Source: Gordius sp. MW1 (Eukaryota > Nematomorpha > Gordioida > Gordea > Gordiidae). Taken from it: a stretch of DNA of 64,000 nt. The stretch spans positions 13,400,060-13,464,059 of the forward strand of contig OZ038529.1 in assembly GCA_964036665.1 (NCBI GenBank), read 5' to 3'. How positions within the stretch are numbered: the stretch's first letter is position 1; the number at the start of each line of letters is the position of its first letter. Shown here in pieces: positions 1 through 10,100 of this stretch. Made by a program: the position numbers and the translations under genes. A model generated the notes under the pieces. The model saw only the letters and a program-made list of their open reading frames with translations. It did not search any database and was not told the origin of the DNA.

Positions 1-441
1 ATTTTTTTCGATTCTATGTGAAAGAGCATGAAAAAATATATAAAAGTAAGCCAATTTAAGAATCCTATTATCCTCGATTGACTTCCGAAAAGAGGTTTTA
101 AGCTGCGAGAACTATCATTTTGACAAAAGACAACGTTTTATTGTTGCGATTAGTTTGTTGTATCCCAACGTGATGCTTAATTTTTGAAAATGGCTCTATG
201 CGATCATGATTTCAAAGTAATAGTTTTCAGATTCTGATAAATTTTTACTTGGGATCATAGAAACCACGTCTGAAAACGACAACTTTCATCGGATGAATAC
301 GGTTCAAAGAAAAATATGTGAAAAATTTTGAGGTAAAAATATTTCTTTTTTTCGATAGTATGTGAAAGAGCATGAAAAAATATATAAAAGTAAGCCAATT
401 TGAGAATCCTATTATCCTCGATTGACTTCCGAAAAGAGGTT

Positions 442-443
442 TC
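442..443. repeat. Satellite unit with 36-bp deletion
   Basis: AAGAGGTT at this junction runs straight into CGTTTTATTG. Compared with neighbouring units, 36 bp spanning TTAAGCTGCGAGAAC to AAAGACAA are missing, which explains the 310-bp spacing of the AATCCT anchor from 405 to 715. I noticed no other unit with this junction, so it appears private. Confidence 0.8.
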
Positions 444-2017
444 GTTTTATTGTTGCGATTAGTTTGTTGTATCGCAACGTGAGTGCTTAATTTTTGAAAA
501 CTGCTCTATGCGATTATGATTTCAAAGTAATAGTTTTTAGATTCTGATAAATTTTTACTTGGGATCATAGAAACCACGTCTGAAAACGACAACTTTCATC
601 GGATGAATACGGTCCAAAGAGAAATATGTGAAAAATTTTGAGGTAAAAATATTTATTTTTTTCGATTCTATGTGAAAGAGCGTAAAAAAATATATAAAAG
701 TAAGCCAATCTGAGAATCCTATTATCCTCGATTCACTTCCGCAAAGAGGTTTTAAGCTGCGAGAACTATCATTTTGACAAAAGACAACGTTTTATTGTTG
801 CGATTAGTTTGTTGTATCTCAACGTGATGCTTAATTTTTGAAAATGGCTCTATGCGATCATGATTTCAAAGTAATAGTTTTCAGATTCTGGTAAATTTTT
901 ACTTGGGATCATAGAAACCACGTCTGAAAACGACAACTTTCATCGGATGAATACGGTTCAAAGAAAAATATGTGAAAAATTTTGAGGTAAAAATATTTAT
1001 TTTTTTCGATTCTATGTGAAAGAGCGTAAAAAAATATATAAAAGTAAGCCAATTTGAGAATCCTATTATCCTCGATTTACTTCCGAAAAGAGGTTGTAAG
1101 CTGCCAGAAATATTCATTTTGACAAAAGACAACGTTTTATTGTTGCGATTAGTTTGTTGTATCGCAACGTGAGTGCTTAATTTTTGAAAACTGCTCTATG
1201 CGATTATGATTTCAAAGTAATAGTTTTTAGATTCTGATAAATTTTTACTTGGGATCATAGAAACCACGTCTGAAAACGACAACTTTCATCGGATGAATAC
1301 GGTCCAAAGAGAAATATGTGAAAAATTTTGAGGTAAAAATATTTATTTTTTTCGATTCTATGTGAAAGAGCATGAAAAAATATATAAAAGTAAGCCAATT
1401 TAAGAATCCTATTATCCTCGATTGACTTCCGAAAAGAGGTTTTAAGCTGCGAGAACTATCATTTTGACAAAAGACAACGTTTTATTGTTGCGATTAGTTT
1501 GTTGTATCGCAACGTGATGCTTAATTTTTGAAAATGGCTCTATGCGATCATGATTTCAAAGTAATAGTTTTCAGATTCTGATAAATTTTTACTTGGGATC
1601 ATAGAAACCACGTCTGAAAACGACAACTTTCATCGGATGAATACGGTTCAAAGAAAAATATGTGAAAAATTTTGAGGTAAAAATATTTATTTTTTTCGAT
1701 AGTATGTGAAAGAGCATGAAAAAATATATAAAAGTAAGCCAATTTGAGAATCCTATTATCCTCGATTGACTTCCGAAAAGAGGTTTTAAGCTGCGAGAAC
1801 TATCATTTTGACAAAAGACAACGTTTTATTGTTGCGATTAGTTTGTTGCATCGCAACGTGAGTGCTTAATTTTTCAAAATGGCTCTATGCGATCATGATT
1901 TCAAAGTAATAGTTTTCAGATTCTGATAAATTATTACTTGGGATCATAGAAACCACGTCTGAAAACGACAACTTTCATCGGATGAATACGGTCCATAGAA
2001 AAATATGTGAAAAATTT

Positions 2018-4059
2018 TTATGTGAAAGAGCATGAAAAAATATATAAAAGTAAGCCAATTTGAGAATCCAATTATCCTCGATTTACTTCCGAAAAGAGGT
2101 TTTAAGCTGCCAGAACTATTCATTTTGACAAAAGACAACGTTTTATTGTTGCGATTAGTTTGTTGTATCGCCACGTGAGTGCTGAATTTTTGAAAACTGC
2201 ACTATGCGATTATGATTTCAAAGTAATAGTTTTTAGATTCTAATAAATTTTTACTTGGGATCATAGAAACCACGTCTACAAAAGACAACTTTCATCGGAT
2301 GAATACGGTTCAAAGAAAAATATGTGAAAAATTTTGAGGTAAAAATATTTATTTTTTTCGATTCTATGTGAAAGAGCATGAAAAAATATATAAAAGTAAG
2401 CCAATTTAAGAATCCTATTATCCTCGATTGACTTCCGAAAAGAGGTTTTAAGCTGCGAGAACTATCATTTTGACAAAAGACAACGTTTTATTGTTGCGAT
2501 TAGTTTGTTGTATCGCAACGTGATGCTTAATTTTTGAAAATGGCTCTATGCGATCATGATTTCAAAGTAATAGTTTTCAGATTCTGATAAATTTTTACTT
2601 GGGATCATAGAAACCACGTCTGAAAACGACAACTTTCATCGGATGAATACGGTCCATAGAAAAATATGTGAAAAATTTTGAGGTAAAAATATTAATTTTT
2701 TTCGATTGGATGTGAAAGAGCATAAAAAAATATATAAAAGTAAGCCAATTTGAGAATCCTATTATCCTCGATTTACTTCCGAAAAGAGGTTTTAAGCTGC
2801 CAGAACTATTCATTTTGACAAAAGACAACGTTTTATTGTTGCGATTAGTTTGTTGTATCGCAACGTGAGTGCTGAATTTTTGAAAACTGCTCTATGCGAT
2901 TATGATTTCAAAGTAATAGTTTTTAGATTCTGATAAATTTTTACTTGGGATCATAGAAACCACGTCTGAAAACGACAACTTTCATCGGATGAATACGGTC
3001 CAAAGAAAAATATGTGAAAAATTTTGAGGTAAAAATATTTAATTTTTTCGATTCTATGTGAAAGAGCGTAAAAAAATATATAAAAGTAAGCCAATCTGAG
3101 AATCCTATTATCCTCGATTGACTTCCGCAAAGAGGTTTTAAGCTGCGAGAACTATCATTTTGACAAAAGACAACGTTTTATTGTTGCGATTAGTTTGTTG
3201 TATCGCAACGTGAGTGCTTAATTTTTCAAAAATGCATTATGCGATCATGATTTCAAAGTAATAGTTTTCAGATTCTGATAAATTATTACTTGGGATCAAA
3301 GAAACCACGTCTGAAAACGACAACTTTCATCGGATGAATACGGTCCAAAGAAAAATATGTGAAAAATTTTGAGGTAAAAATATTTATTTTTTTCGATTCT
3401 ATGTGAAAGAGCGTAAAAAAATATATAAAAGTAAGCCAATCTGAGATTCCTATTATCCTCGATTCACTTCCGCAAAGAGGTTTTAAGCTGCGAGAACTAT
3501 CATTTTGACAAAAGACAACGTTTTATTGTTGCGATTAGTTTGTTGCATCGCAACGTGATGCTTAATTTTTCAAAATGGCTCTATGCGATCATGATTTCAA
3601 AGTAATAGTTTTCAGATTCTGATAAATTATTACTTGGGATCATAGAAACCACGTCTGAAAACGACAACTTTCATCGGATGAATACGGTCCAAAGAAAAAT
3701 ATGTGAAAAATTTTGAGGTAAAAATATTTATTTTTTTCGATTCTATGTGAAAGAGCATGAAAAAATATATAAAAGTAAGCCAATTTAAGAATCCTATTAT
3801 CCTCGATTGACTTCCGAAAAGAGGTTTTAAGCTGCGAGAACTATCATTTTGACAAAAGACAACGTTTTATTGTTGCGATTAGTTTGTTGTATCGCAACGT
3901 GATGCTTAATTTTTGAAAATGGCTCTATGCGATCATGATTTCAAAGTAATAGTTTTCAGATTCTGATAAATTTTTACTTGGGATCATAGAAACCACGTCT
4001 GAAAACGACAACTTTCATCGGATGAATACGGTTCAAAGAAAAATATGTGAAAAATTTTT
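2018..4059. repeat. 2,040-bp spacing of a 29-bp-deletion unit
   Basis: At 2018/2019 and again at 4058/4059 the sequence AAAAATTTT joins directly to TATGTGAAAGAG, losing 29 bp (GAGGTAAAAATATTT through CGATTC). The two junctions are identical and 2,040 bp apart, about six units minus the deletion. Sequence downstream of both junctions matches, including ATCGCCACGTGAGTGCTG and GCACTATGCGATTATG, while upstream of them GTCCATAGAA at the first is GTTCAAAGAA at the second. A shared downstream block with different upstream parts points to unequal exchange or gene conversion with a breakpoint just upstream. Confidence 0.75.
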
Positions 4060-5176
4060 ATGTGAAAGAGCATGAAAAAATATATAAAAGTAAGCCAATT
4101 TGAGAATCCAATTATCCTCGATTTACTTCCGAAAAGAGGTTTTAAGCTGCCAGAACTATTCATTTTGACAAAAGACAACGTTTTATTGTTGCGATTAGTT
4201 TGTTGTATCGCCACGTGAGTGCTGAATTTTTGAAAACTGCACTATGCGATTATGATTTCAAAGTAATAGTTTTTAGATTCTAATAAATTTTTACTTGGGA
4301 TCATAGAAACCACGTCTGAAAACGACAACTTTCATCGGATGAATACGGTTCAAAGAAAAATATGTGAAAAATTTTGAGGTAAAAATATTTATTTTTTTCG
4401 ATTCTATGTGAAAGAGCGTAAAAAAATATATAAAAGTAAGCCAATTTGAGAATCCTATTATCCTCGATTTACTTCCGAAAAGAGGTTTTAAGCTGCCAGA
4501 AATATTCATTTTGACAAAAGACAACGTTTTATTGTTGCGATTAGTTTGTTGTATCGCAACGTGAGTGCTGAATTTTTGAAAACTGCTCTATGCGATTATG
4601 ATTTCAAAGTAATAGTTTTTAGATTCTGATAAATTTTTACTTGGGATCATAGAAACCACGTCTGAAAACGACAACTTTCATCGGATGAATACGGTCCAAA
4701 GAAAAATATGTGAAAAATTTTGAGGTAAAAATATTTATTTTTTTCGATTCTATGTGAAAGAGCGTAAAAAAATATATAAAAGTAAGCCAATCTGAGAATC
4801 CTATTATCCTCGATTGACTTCCGCAAAGAGGTTTTAAGCTGTAAGAACTATCATTTTGACAAAAGACAACGTTTTATTGTTGCGATTAGTTTGTTGTATC
4901 GCAACGTGAGTGCTTAATTTTTCAAAAATGCATTATGCGATCATGATTTCAAAGTAATAGTTTTCAGATTCTGATAAATTATTACTTGGGATCAAAGAAA
5001 CCACGTCTGAAAACGACAACTTTCATCGGATGAATACGGTCCAAAGAAAAATATGTGAAAAATTTTGAGGTAAAAATATTTATATTTTTCGATTCTATGT
5101 GAAAGAGCATGAAAAAATATATAAAAGTAAGCCAATTTAAGAATCCTATTATCCTCGATTGACTTCCGAAAAGAGG

Positions 5177-5184
5177 TTTTAAGC
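5177..5184. repeat. Target-site duplication, left copy (TTTTAAGC)
   Basis: TTTTAAGC precedes the transposon's first bases TAGTG and is identical to 6347-6354. In uninterrupted units the same octamer occurs once, inside GAGGTTTTAAGCTGCGAG, which gives a clean empty-site comparison. Confidence 0.92.
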
Positions 5185-5189
5185 TAGTG
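5185..5189 (+). repeat. Transposon terminal inverted repeat, left
   Basis: TAGTG is the outermost 5 bp. After it the two ends diverge (TTTCGATCTCG against ATGCGGAAAAACC when the right end is reversed), so the perfect inverted repeat is very short, as in many hAT derivatives. Confidence 0.8.
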
Positions 5190-5190
5190 T

Positions 5191-5333
5191 TTCGATCTCG
5201 TCTCGTCTCGGGCTCGAAAACAAAATCTCGTCTCGTCTCGGGAGCGATTATGAAAATCTCGATCTCGTCTCGTCTCGGTCTAGAAAAATCTCGGTCTCGT
5301 CTCGTCTCGACGAGAATTCTCGTCTCGTCTCGA
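5191..5333. repeat. Left subterminal CTCGT repeat cluster
   Basis: Runs such as TCTCGTCTCGTCTCGGGCTCG, broken by short A-rich spacers (GAAAACAAAAT, GATTATGAAAAT, CTAGAAAAAT), occupy about 140 bp inside the left end. GACGAGAATTCTCGTC at 5309-5324 is a perfect 16-bp palindrome formed where the repeat changes orientation. Base composition differs sharply from both the satellite and the element's interior. In hAT elements such clusters are the usual transposase-binding region, inferred here by analogy. Confidence 0.8.
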
Positions 5334-6186
5334 CTTTAATATACGGAATAAAAATTTCTCCTGTTTTATTAAAAATATAAATAAGTGTTCAAAAATCCAA
5401 ATGGCAAACTTTTATATTTTTGGAAAAACTTTAATATACAAACTTTTTTAAGATTTAGCGGGACACGACATCTCATTGACAATATTAAGATATAAATTAA
5501 CTCATAAAGATAACATTTTCTATAAAAAGTGCAGACTAAAAAAACTATAAATAAATTTAAAAAATAGAAAATTTAATTTTATTGTTATAGCAAATTATAA
5601 CATTTGCATCAAATTCACTGTGTTGTCAACTATAAATGGACTTCGAAAATTATAAGTTCGCTTATAGTTGACTTAGTTGCATAATTGAGTAAATTGAGAC
5701 CCTTATTAACCCTTGCTAAAGCTTCAAAGTAGACCTCAACATATTTAAGGCAAACGTTTAAGTCCATTGATATAACCATCTTCAATTATAGCCCATAGTA
5801 TTTATTGCATGTTTACTCTAGCGCTATAAACCACAAAGTGCAAGTGACATTTAATGATGTTCTTATTATTTACAGAATTGATAACTAGTTGCACAAATTA
5901 AAACGTTGTAAAAACAACAATAAAAGCAGCATTATTATAGGATTAAGAACATAAGGTTTTAAACTTTAAATTAAAGAGTACGTATTTAAATGTATGACAA
6001 AAATCAACCATACTTAGGTAAATAATTGCCAAATTTTAATTTTTTTGCAAAAATATATAATATTTACTACACTTAAGAATTATTTTAATATCAAATATAT
6101 TCCATACATATTGGTTTACACTTAATACTAAATCATGTAAATTAAAATACACAATAATTCACTAAAATCTAACGATCAATAAAAAG
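5334..6186. other. AT-rich non-coding transposon interior
   Basis: About 850 bp of unique, very AT-rich sequence lies between the two repeat clusters. I see no reading frame of note, no zinc finger or hAT dimerisation domain remnant and no satellite sequence. One small inverted repeat is visible: GTCAACTATAA (5625-5635) and TTATAGTTGAC (5662-5672), separated by 26 nt. The segment may be unrelated filler, as is common in internally rearranged non-autonomous elements. Confidence 0.6.
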
Positions 6187-6336
6187 TCGAGATCTCGCCG
6201 AGAAAATCTCGTATCGTCTCGTCTCGACATCAAAATTCTCGTCTCGATCTCGACTCCATTTTTCAAATTCTCGTCTCGTCTCGTCTCGGTTTTTCGAGAC
6301 GAGACGAGACGAGACCGAGATTTTTCTCGGTTTTTC
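6187..6336. repeat. Right subterminal CTCGT/GAGAC repeat cluster
   Basis: Mirror of the left cluster: GTCGAGATCTCGCCGAG, TCTCGTATCGTCTCGTCTCG and related runs, then an inversion to GAGAC near 6295. CTCG cores are frequent on both strands. The apparent 60-residue frame on the minus strand here (6162-6344), rich in Arg, Ser, Asp and Glu, is just the translated pentamer repeat. Confidence 0.8.
6269..6314. repeat. Perfect 20-bp hairpin near transposon right end
   Basis: The CTCGT run at 6269-6288 and the GAGAC run at 6295-6314 are perfect 20-bp reverse complements around a 6-nt loop (GTTTTT). A second small stem follows directly: ACCGAGA (6314-6320) and TCTCGGT (6325-6331) around TTTT. Both stems lie within 80 bp of the right terminus, in the zone where hAT transposase would bind, and the left end has no equal hairpin. 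Confidence 0.85.
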
Positions 6337-6341
6337 CGCAT

Positions 6342-6346
6342 CACTA
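6342..6346 (-). repeat. Transposon terminal inverted repeat, right
   Basis: CACTA is the reverse complement of the left terminus TAGTG and abuts the right target duplication. Confidence 0.8.
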
Positions 6347-6354
6347 TTTTAAGC
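6347..6354. repeat. Target-site duplication, right copy (TTTTAAGC)
   Basis: This octamer follows the transposon's last bases CACTA and continues into TGCGAGAACTATC, the normal satellite. The 8-bp length is the usual one for hAT elements. A 9-bp reading (TTTTAAGCT) is possible but would make the element ends asymmetric. Confidence 0.92.
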
Positions 6355-6910
6355 TGCGAGAACTATCATTTTGACAAAAGACAACGTTTTATTGTTGCGA
6401 TTAGTTTGTTGTATCGCAACGTGATGCTTAATTTTTGAAAATGGCTCTATGCGATCATGATTTCAAAGTAATAGTTTTCAGATTCTGATAAATTTTTACT
6501 TGGGATCATAGAAACCACGTCTGAAAACGACAACTTTCATCGGATGAATACGGTTCAAAGAAAAATATGTGAAAAATTTTGAGGTAAAAATATTTATATT
6601 TTTCGATTCTATGTGAAAGAGCGTAAAAAAATATATAAAAGTAAGCCAATCTGAGATTCCTATTATCCTCGATTCACTTCCGCAAAGAGGTATTAAGCTG
6701 CGAGAACTATCATTTTAACAATAGACAACGTTTTATTGTTGCGATTAGTTTGTTGCATCGCAACGTGATGCTTAATTTTTCAAAATGGCTCTATGCGATC
6801 ATGATTTCAAAGTAATAGTTTTTAGATTCTGATAAATTTTTACTTGGGATCATAGAAACCACGTCTGAAAACGACAACTTTCATCGGATGAATACGGTTC
6901 AAAGAAAAAT

Positions 6911-6920
6911 ATGTGAAAGA
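6911..6920. repeat. Satellite unit with 6-bp deletion
   Basis: ATGTGAAAGAGGTAAAA replaces the usual longer form with AAAAATTTTGAGG, a loss of 6 bp. The same junction recurs at 10291-10300, 3,380 bp away, tying these two parts of the array to one ancestral multimer. Confidence 0.7.
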
Positions 6921-7154
6921 GGTAAAAATATTAATTTTTTTCGATTCTATGTGAAAGAGCGTAAAAAAATATATAAAAGTAAGCCAATTTGAGAATCCTA
7001 TTATCCTCGATTTACTTCCGAAAAGAGGTTTTAAGCTGCCAGAAATATTCATTTTGACAAAAGACAACGTTTTATTGTTGCGATTAGTTTGTTGTATCGC
7101 AACGTGAGTGCTGAATTTTTGAAAACTGCTCTATGCGATTATGATTTCAAAGTA

Positions 7155-7156
7155 AA
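7155..7156. repeat. Satellite unit with 61-bp deletion
   Basis: TTTCAAAGTAA joins directly to ACTTTCATCGG. Relative to the consensus 61 bp are missing, from TAGTTTTTAGATTC to the ACGACA before AACTTTC, with a 2-bp AA overlap at the junction. It removes half of the conserved segment. I saw it in one unit only. Confidence 0.8.
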
Positions 7157-10100
7157 CTTTCATCGGATGAATACGGTCCAAAGAAAAATATGTGAAAAAT
7201 TTTGAGGTAAAAATATTTATTTTTTTCGATTCTATGTGAAAGAGCGTAAAAAAATATATAGAAGTAAGCCAATCTGAGAATCCTATTATCCTCGATTCAC
7301 TTCCGCAAAGAGGTTTTAAGCTGCGAGAACTATCATTTTGACAAAAGACAACGTTTTATTGTTGCGATTAGTTTGTTGTATCGCAACGTGAGTGCTTAAT
7401 TTTTCAAAAATGCATTATGCGATCATGATTTCAAAGTAATAGTTTTCAGATTCTGATAAATTATTACTTGGGATCAAAGAAACCACGTCTGAAAACGACA
7501 ACTTTCATCGGATGAATACGGTCCAAAGAAAAATATGTGAAAAATTTTGAGGTAAAAATATTTATTTTTTTCGATTCTATGTGAAAGAGCATGAAAAAAT
7601 ATATAAAAGTAAGCCAATTTAAGAATCCTATTATCCTCGATTGACTTCCGAAAAGAGGTTTTAAGCTGCGAGAACTATCATTTTGACAAAAGACAACGTT
7701 TTATTGTTGCGATTAGTTTGTTGTATCGCAACGTGATGCTTAATTTTTGAAAATGGCTCTATGCGATCATGATTTCAAAGTAATAGTTTTCAGATTCTGA
7801 TAAATTTTTACTTGGGATCATAGAAACCACGTCTGAAAACGACAACTTTCATCGGATGAATACGGTTCAAAGAAAAATATGTGAAAAATTTTGAGGTAAA
7901 AATATTTATTTTTTTCGATTCTATGTGAAAGAGCGTAAAAAAATATATAAAAGTAAGCCAATCTGAGATTCCTATTATCCTCGATTCACTTCCGCAAAGA
8001 GGTATTAAGCTGCGAGAACTATCATTTTAACAAAAGACAACGTTTTATTGTTGCGATTAGTTTGTTGCATCGCAACGTGATGCTTAATTTTTCAAAATGG
8101 CTCTATGCGATCATGATTTCAAAGTAATAGTTTTTAGATTCTGATAAATTTTTACTTGGGATCATAGAAACCACGTCTGAAAACGACAACTTTCATCGGA
8201 TGAATACGGTTAGAAAAATATGTGAAAAATTTTGAGGTAAAAATATTTATTTTTTTCGATTCTATGTGAAAGAGCGTAAAAAAATATATAAAAGTAAGCC
8301 AATTTGAGAATCCTATTATCCTCGATTTACTTCCGAAAAGAGGTTTTAAGCTGCCAGAAATATTCATTTTGACAAAAGACAACGTTTTATTGTTGCGATT
8401 AGTTTGTTGCATCGCAACGTGAGTGCTTAATTTTTCAAAATGGCTCAATGCGATCATGATTTCAAAGTAATAGTTTTCAGATTCTGATAAATTATTACTT
8501 GGGATCATAGAAACCACGTCTGAAAACGACAACTTTCATCGGATGAATACGGTCCATAGAAAAATATGTGAAAAATTTTGAGGTAAAAATATTAATTTTT
8601 TACGATTGGATGTGAAAGAGCATAAAAAAATATAGAAAGGTAAGCCAATTTGAGAATCCTATTATCCTCGATTTACTTCCGAAAAGAGGTTTTAAGCTGC
8701 CAGAACTATTCATTTTGACAAAAGACAACGTTTTATTGTTGCGATTAGTTTGTTGTATCGCCACGTGAGTGCTGAATTTTTGAAAACTGCACTATGCGAT
8801 TATGATTTCAAAGTAATAGTTTTTAGATTCTGATAAATTTTTACTTGGGATCATAGAAACCACGTCTGAAAACGACAACTTTCATCGGATGAATACGGTT
8901 CAAAGAAAAATATGTGAAAAATTTTGAGGTAAAAATATTTATTTTTTTCGATTCTATGTGAAAGAGCGTAAAAAAATATATAAAAGTAAGCCAATTTGAG
9001 AATCCTATTATCCTCGATTTACTTCTGAAAAGAGGTTTTAAGCTGCCAGAAATATTCATTTTGACAAAAGACAACGTTTTATTGTTGCGATTAGTTTGTT
9101 GTATCGCAACGTGAGTGCTGAATTTTTGAAAACTGCTCTATGCGATTATGATTTCAAAGTAATAGTTTTTAGATTCTGATAAATTTTTACTTGGGATCAT
9201 AGAAACCACGTCTGAAAACGACAACTTTCATCGGATGAATACGGTCCAAAGAAAAATATGTGAAAAATTTTGAGGTAAAAATATTTATTTTTTTCGATTC
9301 TATGTGAAAGAGCGTAAAAAAATATATAAAAGTAAGCCAATCTGAGAATCCTATTATCCTCGATTGACTTCCGCAAAGAGGTTTTAAGCTGCGAGAACTA
9401 TCATTTTGACAAAAGACAACGTTTTATTGTTGCGATTAGCTTGTTGTATCGCAACGTGAGTGCTTAATTTTTCAAAAATGCATTATGCGATCATGATTTC
9501 AAAGTAATAGTTTTCAGATTCTGATAAATTATTACTTGGGATCAAAGAAACCACGTCTGAAAACGACAACTTTCATCGGATGAATACGGTCCAAAGAAAA
9601 ATATGTGCAAAATTTTGAGGTAAAAATATTTATTTTTTTCGATTCTATGTGAAAGAGCGTAAAAAAATATATAAAAGTAAGCCAATCTGAGATTCCTATT
9701 ATCCTCGATTCACTTCCGCAAAGAGGTTTTAAGCTGCGAGAACTATCATTTTGACAAAAGACAACGTTTTATTGTTGCGATTAGTTTGTTGCATCGCAAC
9801 GTGATGCTTAATTTTTCAAAATGGCTCTATGCGATCATGATTTTAAAGTAATAGTTTTCAGATTCTGAAAAATTATTACTTGGGATCATAGAAACCACGT
9901 CTGAAAACGACAACTTTCATCGGATGAATACGGTCCAAAGAAAAATATGTGAAAAATTTTGAGGTAAAAATATTTATATTTTTCGATTCTATGTGAAAGA
10001 GCGTAAAAAAATATATAAAAGTAAGCCAATCTGAGATTCCTATTATCCTCGATTCACTTCCGCAAAGAGGTATTAAGCTGCGAGAACTATCATTTTAACA

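Larger units (their letters stand above)
1..5184. repeat. 344-bp satellite array, left arm
   Basis: Head-to-tail copies of an AT-rich unit of about 344 bp fill this stretch; the window opens inside a unit. Seen directly: the segment AATCCTATTATCC recurs at 61, 405, 715, 1059, 1405 and 1749, so spacings are 344 to 346 bp except where a unit has an internal deletion. Unit types alternate, for example GCGAGAACTATC against GCCAGAAATATTC after TTTTAAGCT, and GTATCGCAACGTGATGC against GCATCGCAACGTGAGTGC. There is no coding potential: frames close within one or two units. The arm ends at the 8-bp duplicated target TTTTAAGC, where a transposon interrupts a unit. Satellite identity is certain; a centromeric or pericentromeric position is inferred from unit size and organisation. 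Confidence 0.97.
5185..6346. mobile_element. Non-autonomous hAT-like DNA transposon, 1,162 bp
   Basis: The insert begins TAGTGTTTCGATCTCG and ends GCATCACTA, so the outer 5 bp are inverted repeats (TAGTG/CACTA). It sits inside an otherwise normal satellite unit and is flanked by a perfect 8-bp duplication. Known of the family: hAT elements make 8-bp duplications, have short terminal inverted repeats often beginning TAG or CAG, and carry clustered subterminal repeats that bind transposase. Here the subterminal parts are clusters of CTCGT/GAGAC on both sides. The interior has no reading frame resembling a transposase, so the element would depend on a transposase encoded elsewhere. Other superfamilies with 8-bp duplications, such as P, are less likely because their ends differ. 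No second copy is present in the window. Confidence 0.85.

Noticed and set aside
5334..6186. Decayed transposase gene in the transposon interior
   Set aside because: The segment is very AT-rich with frequent stops in all frames, and no hAT motif can be recognised.
6162..6344. Minus-strand frame of 60 residues rich in Arg, Ser, Asp and Glu at the transposon's right end
   Set aside because: It is the translation of the GAGAC/CTCGT pentamer cluster and runs to the transposon terminus; composition is explained by the repeat.
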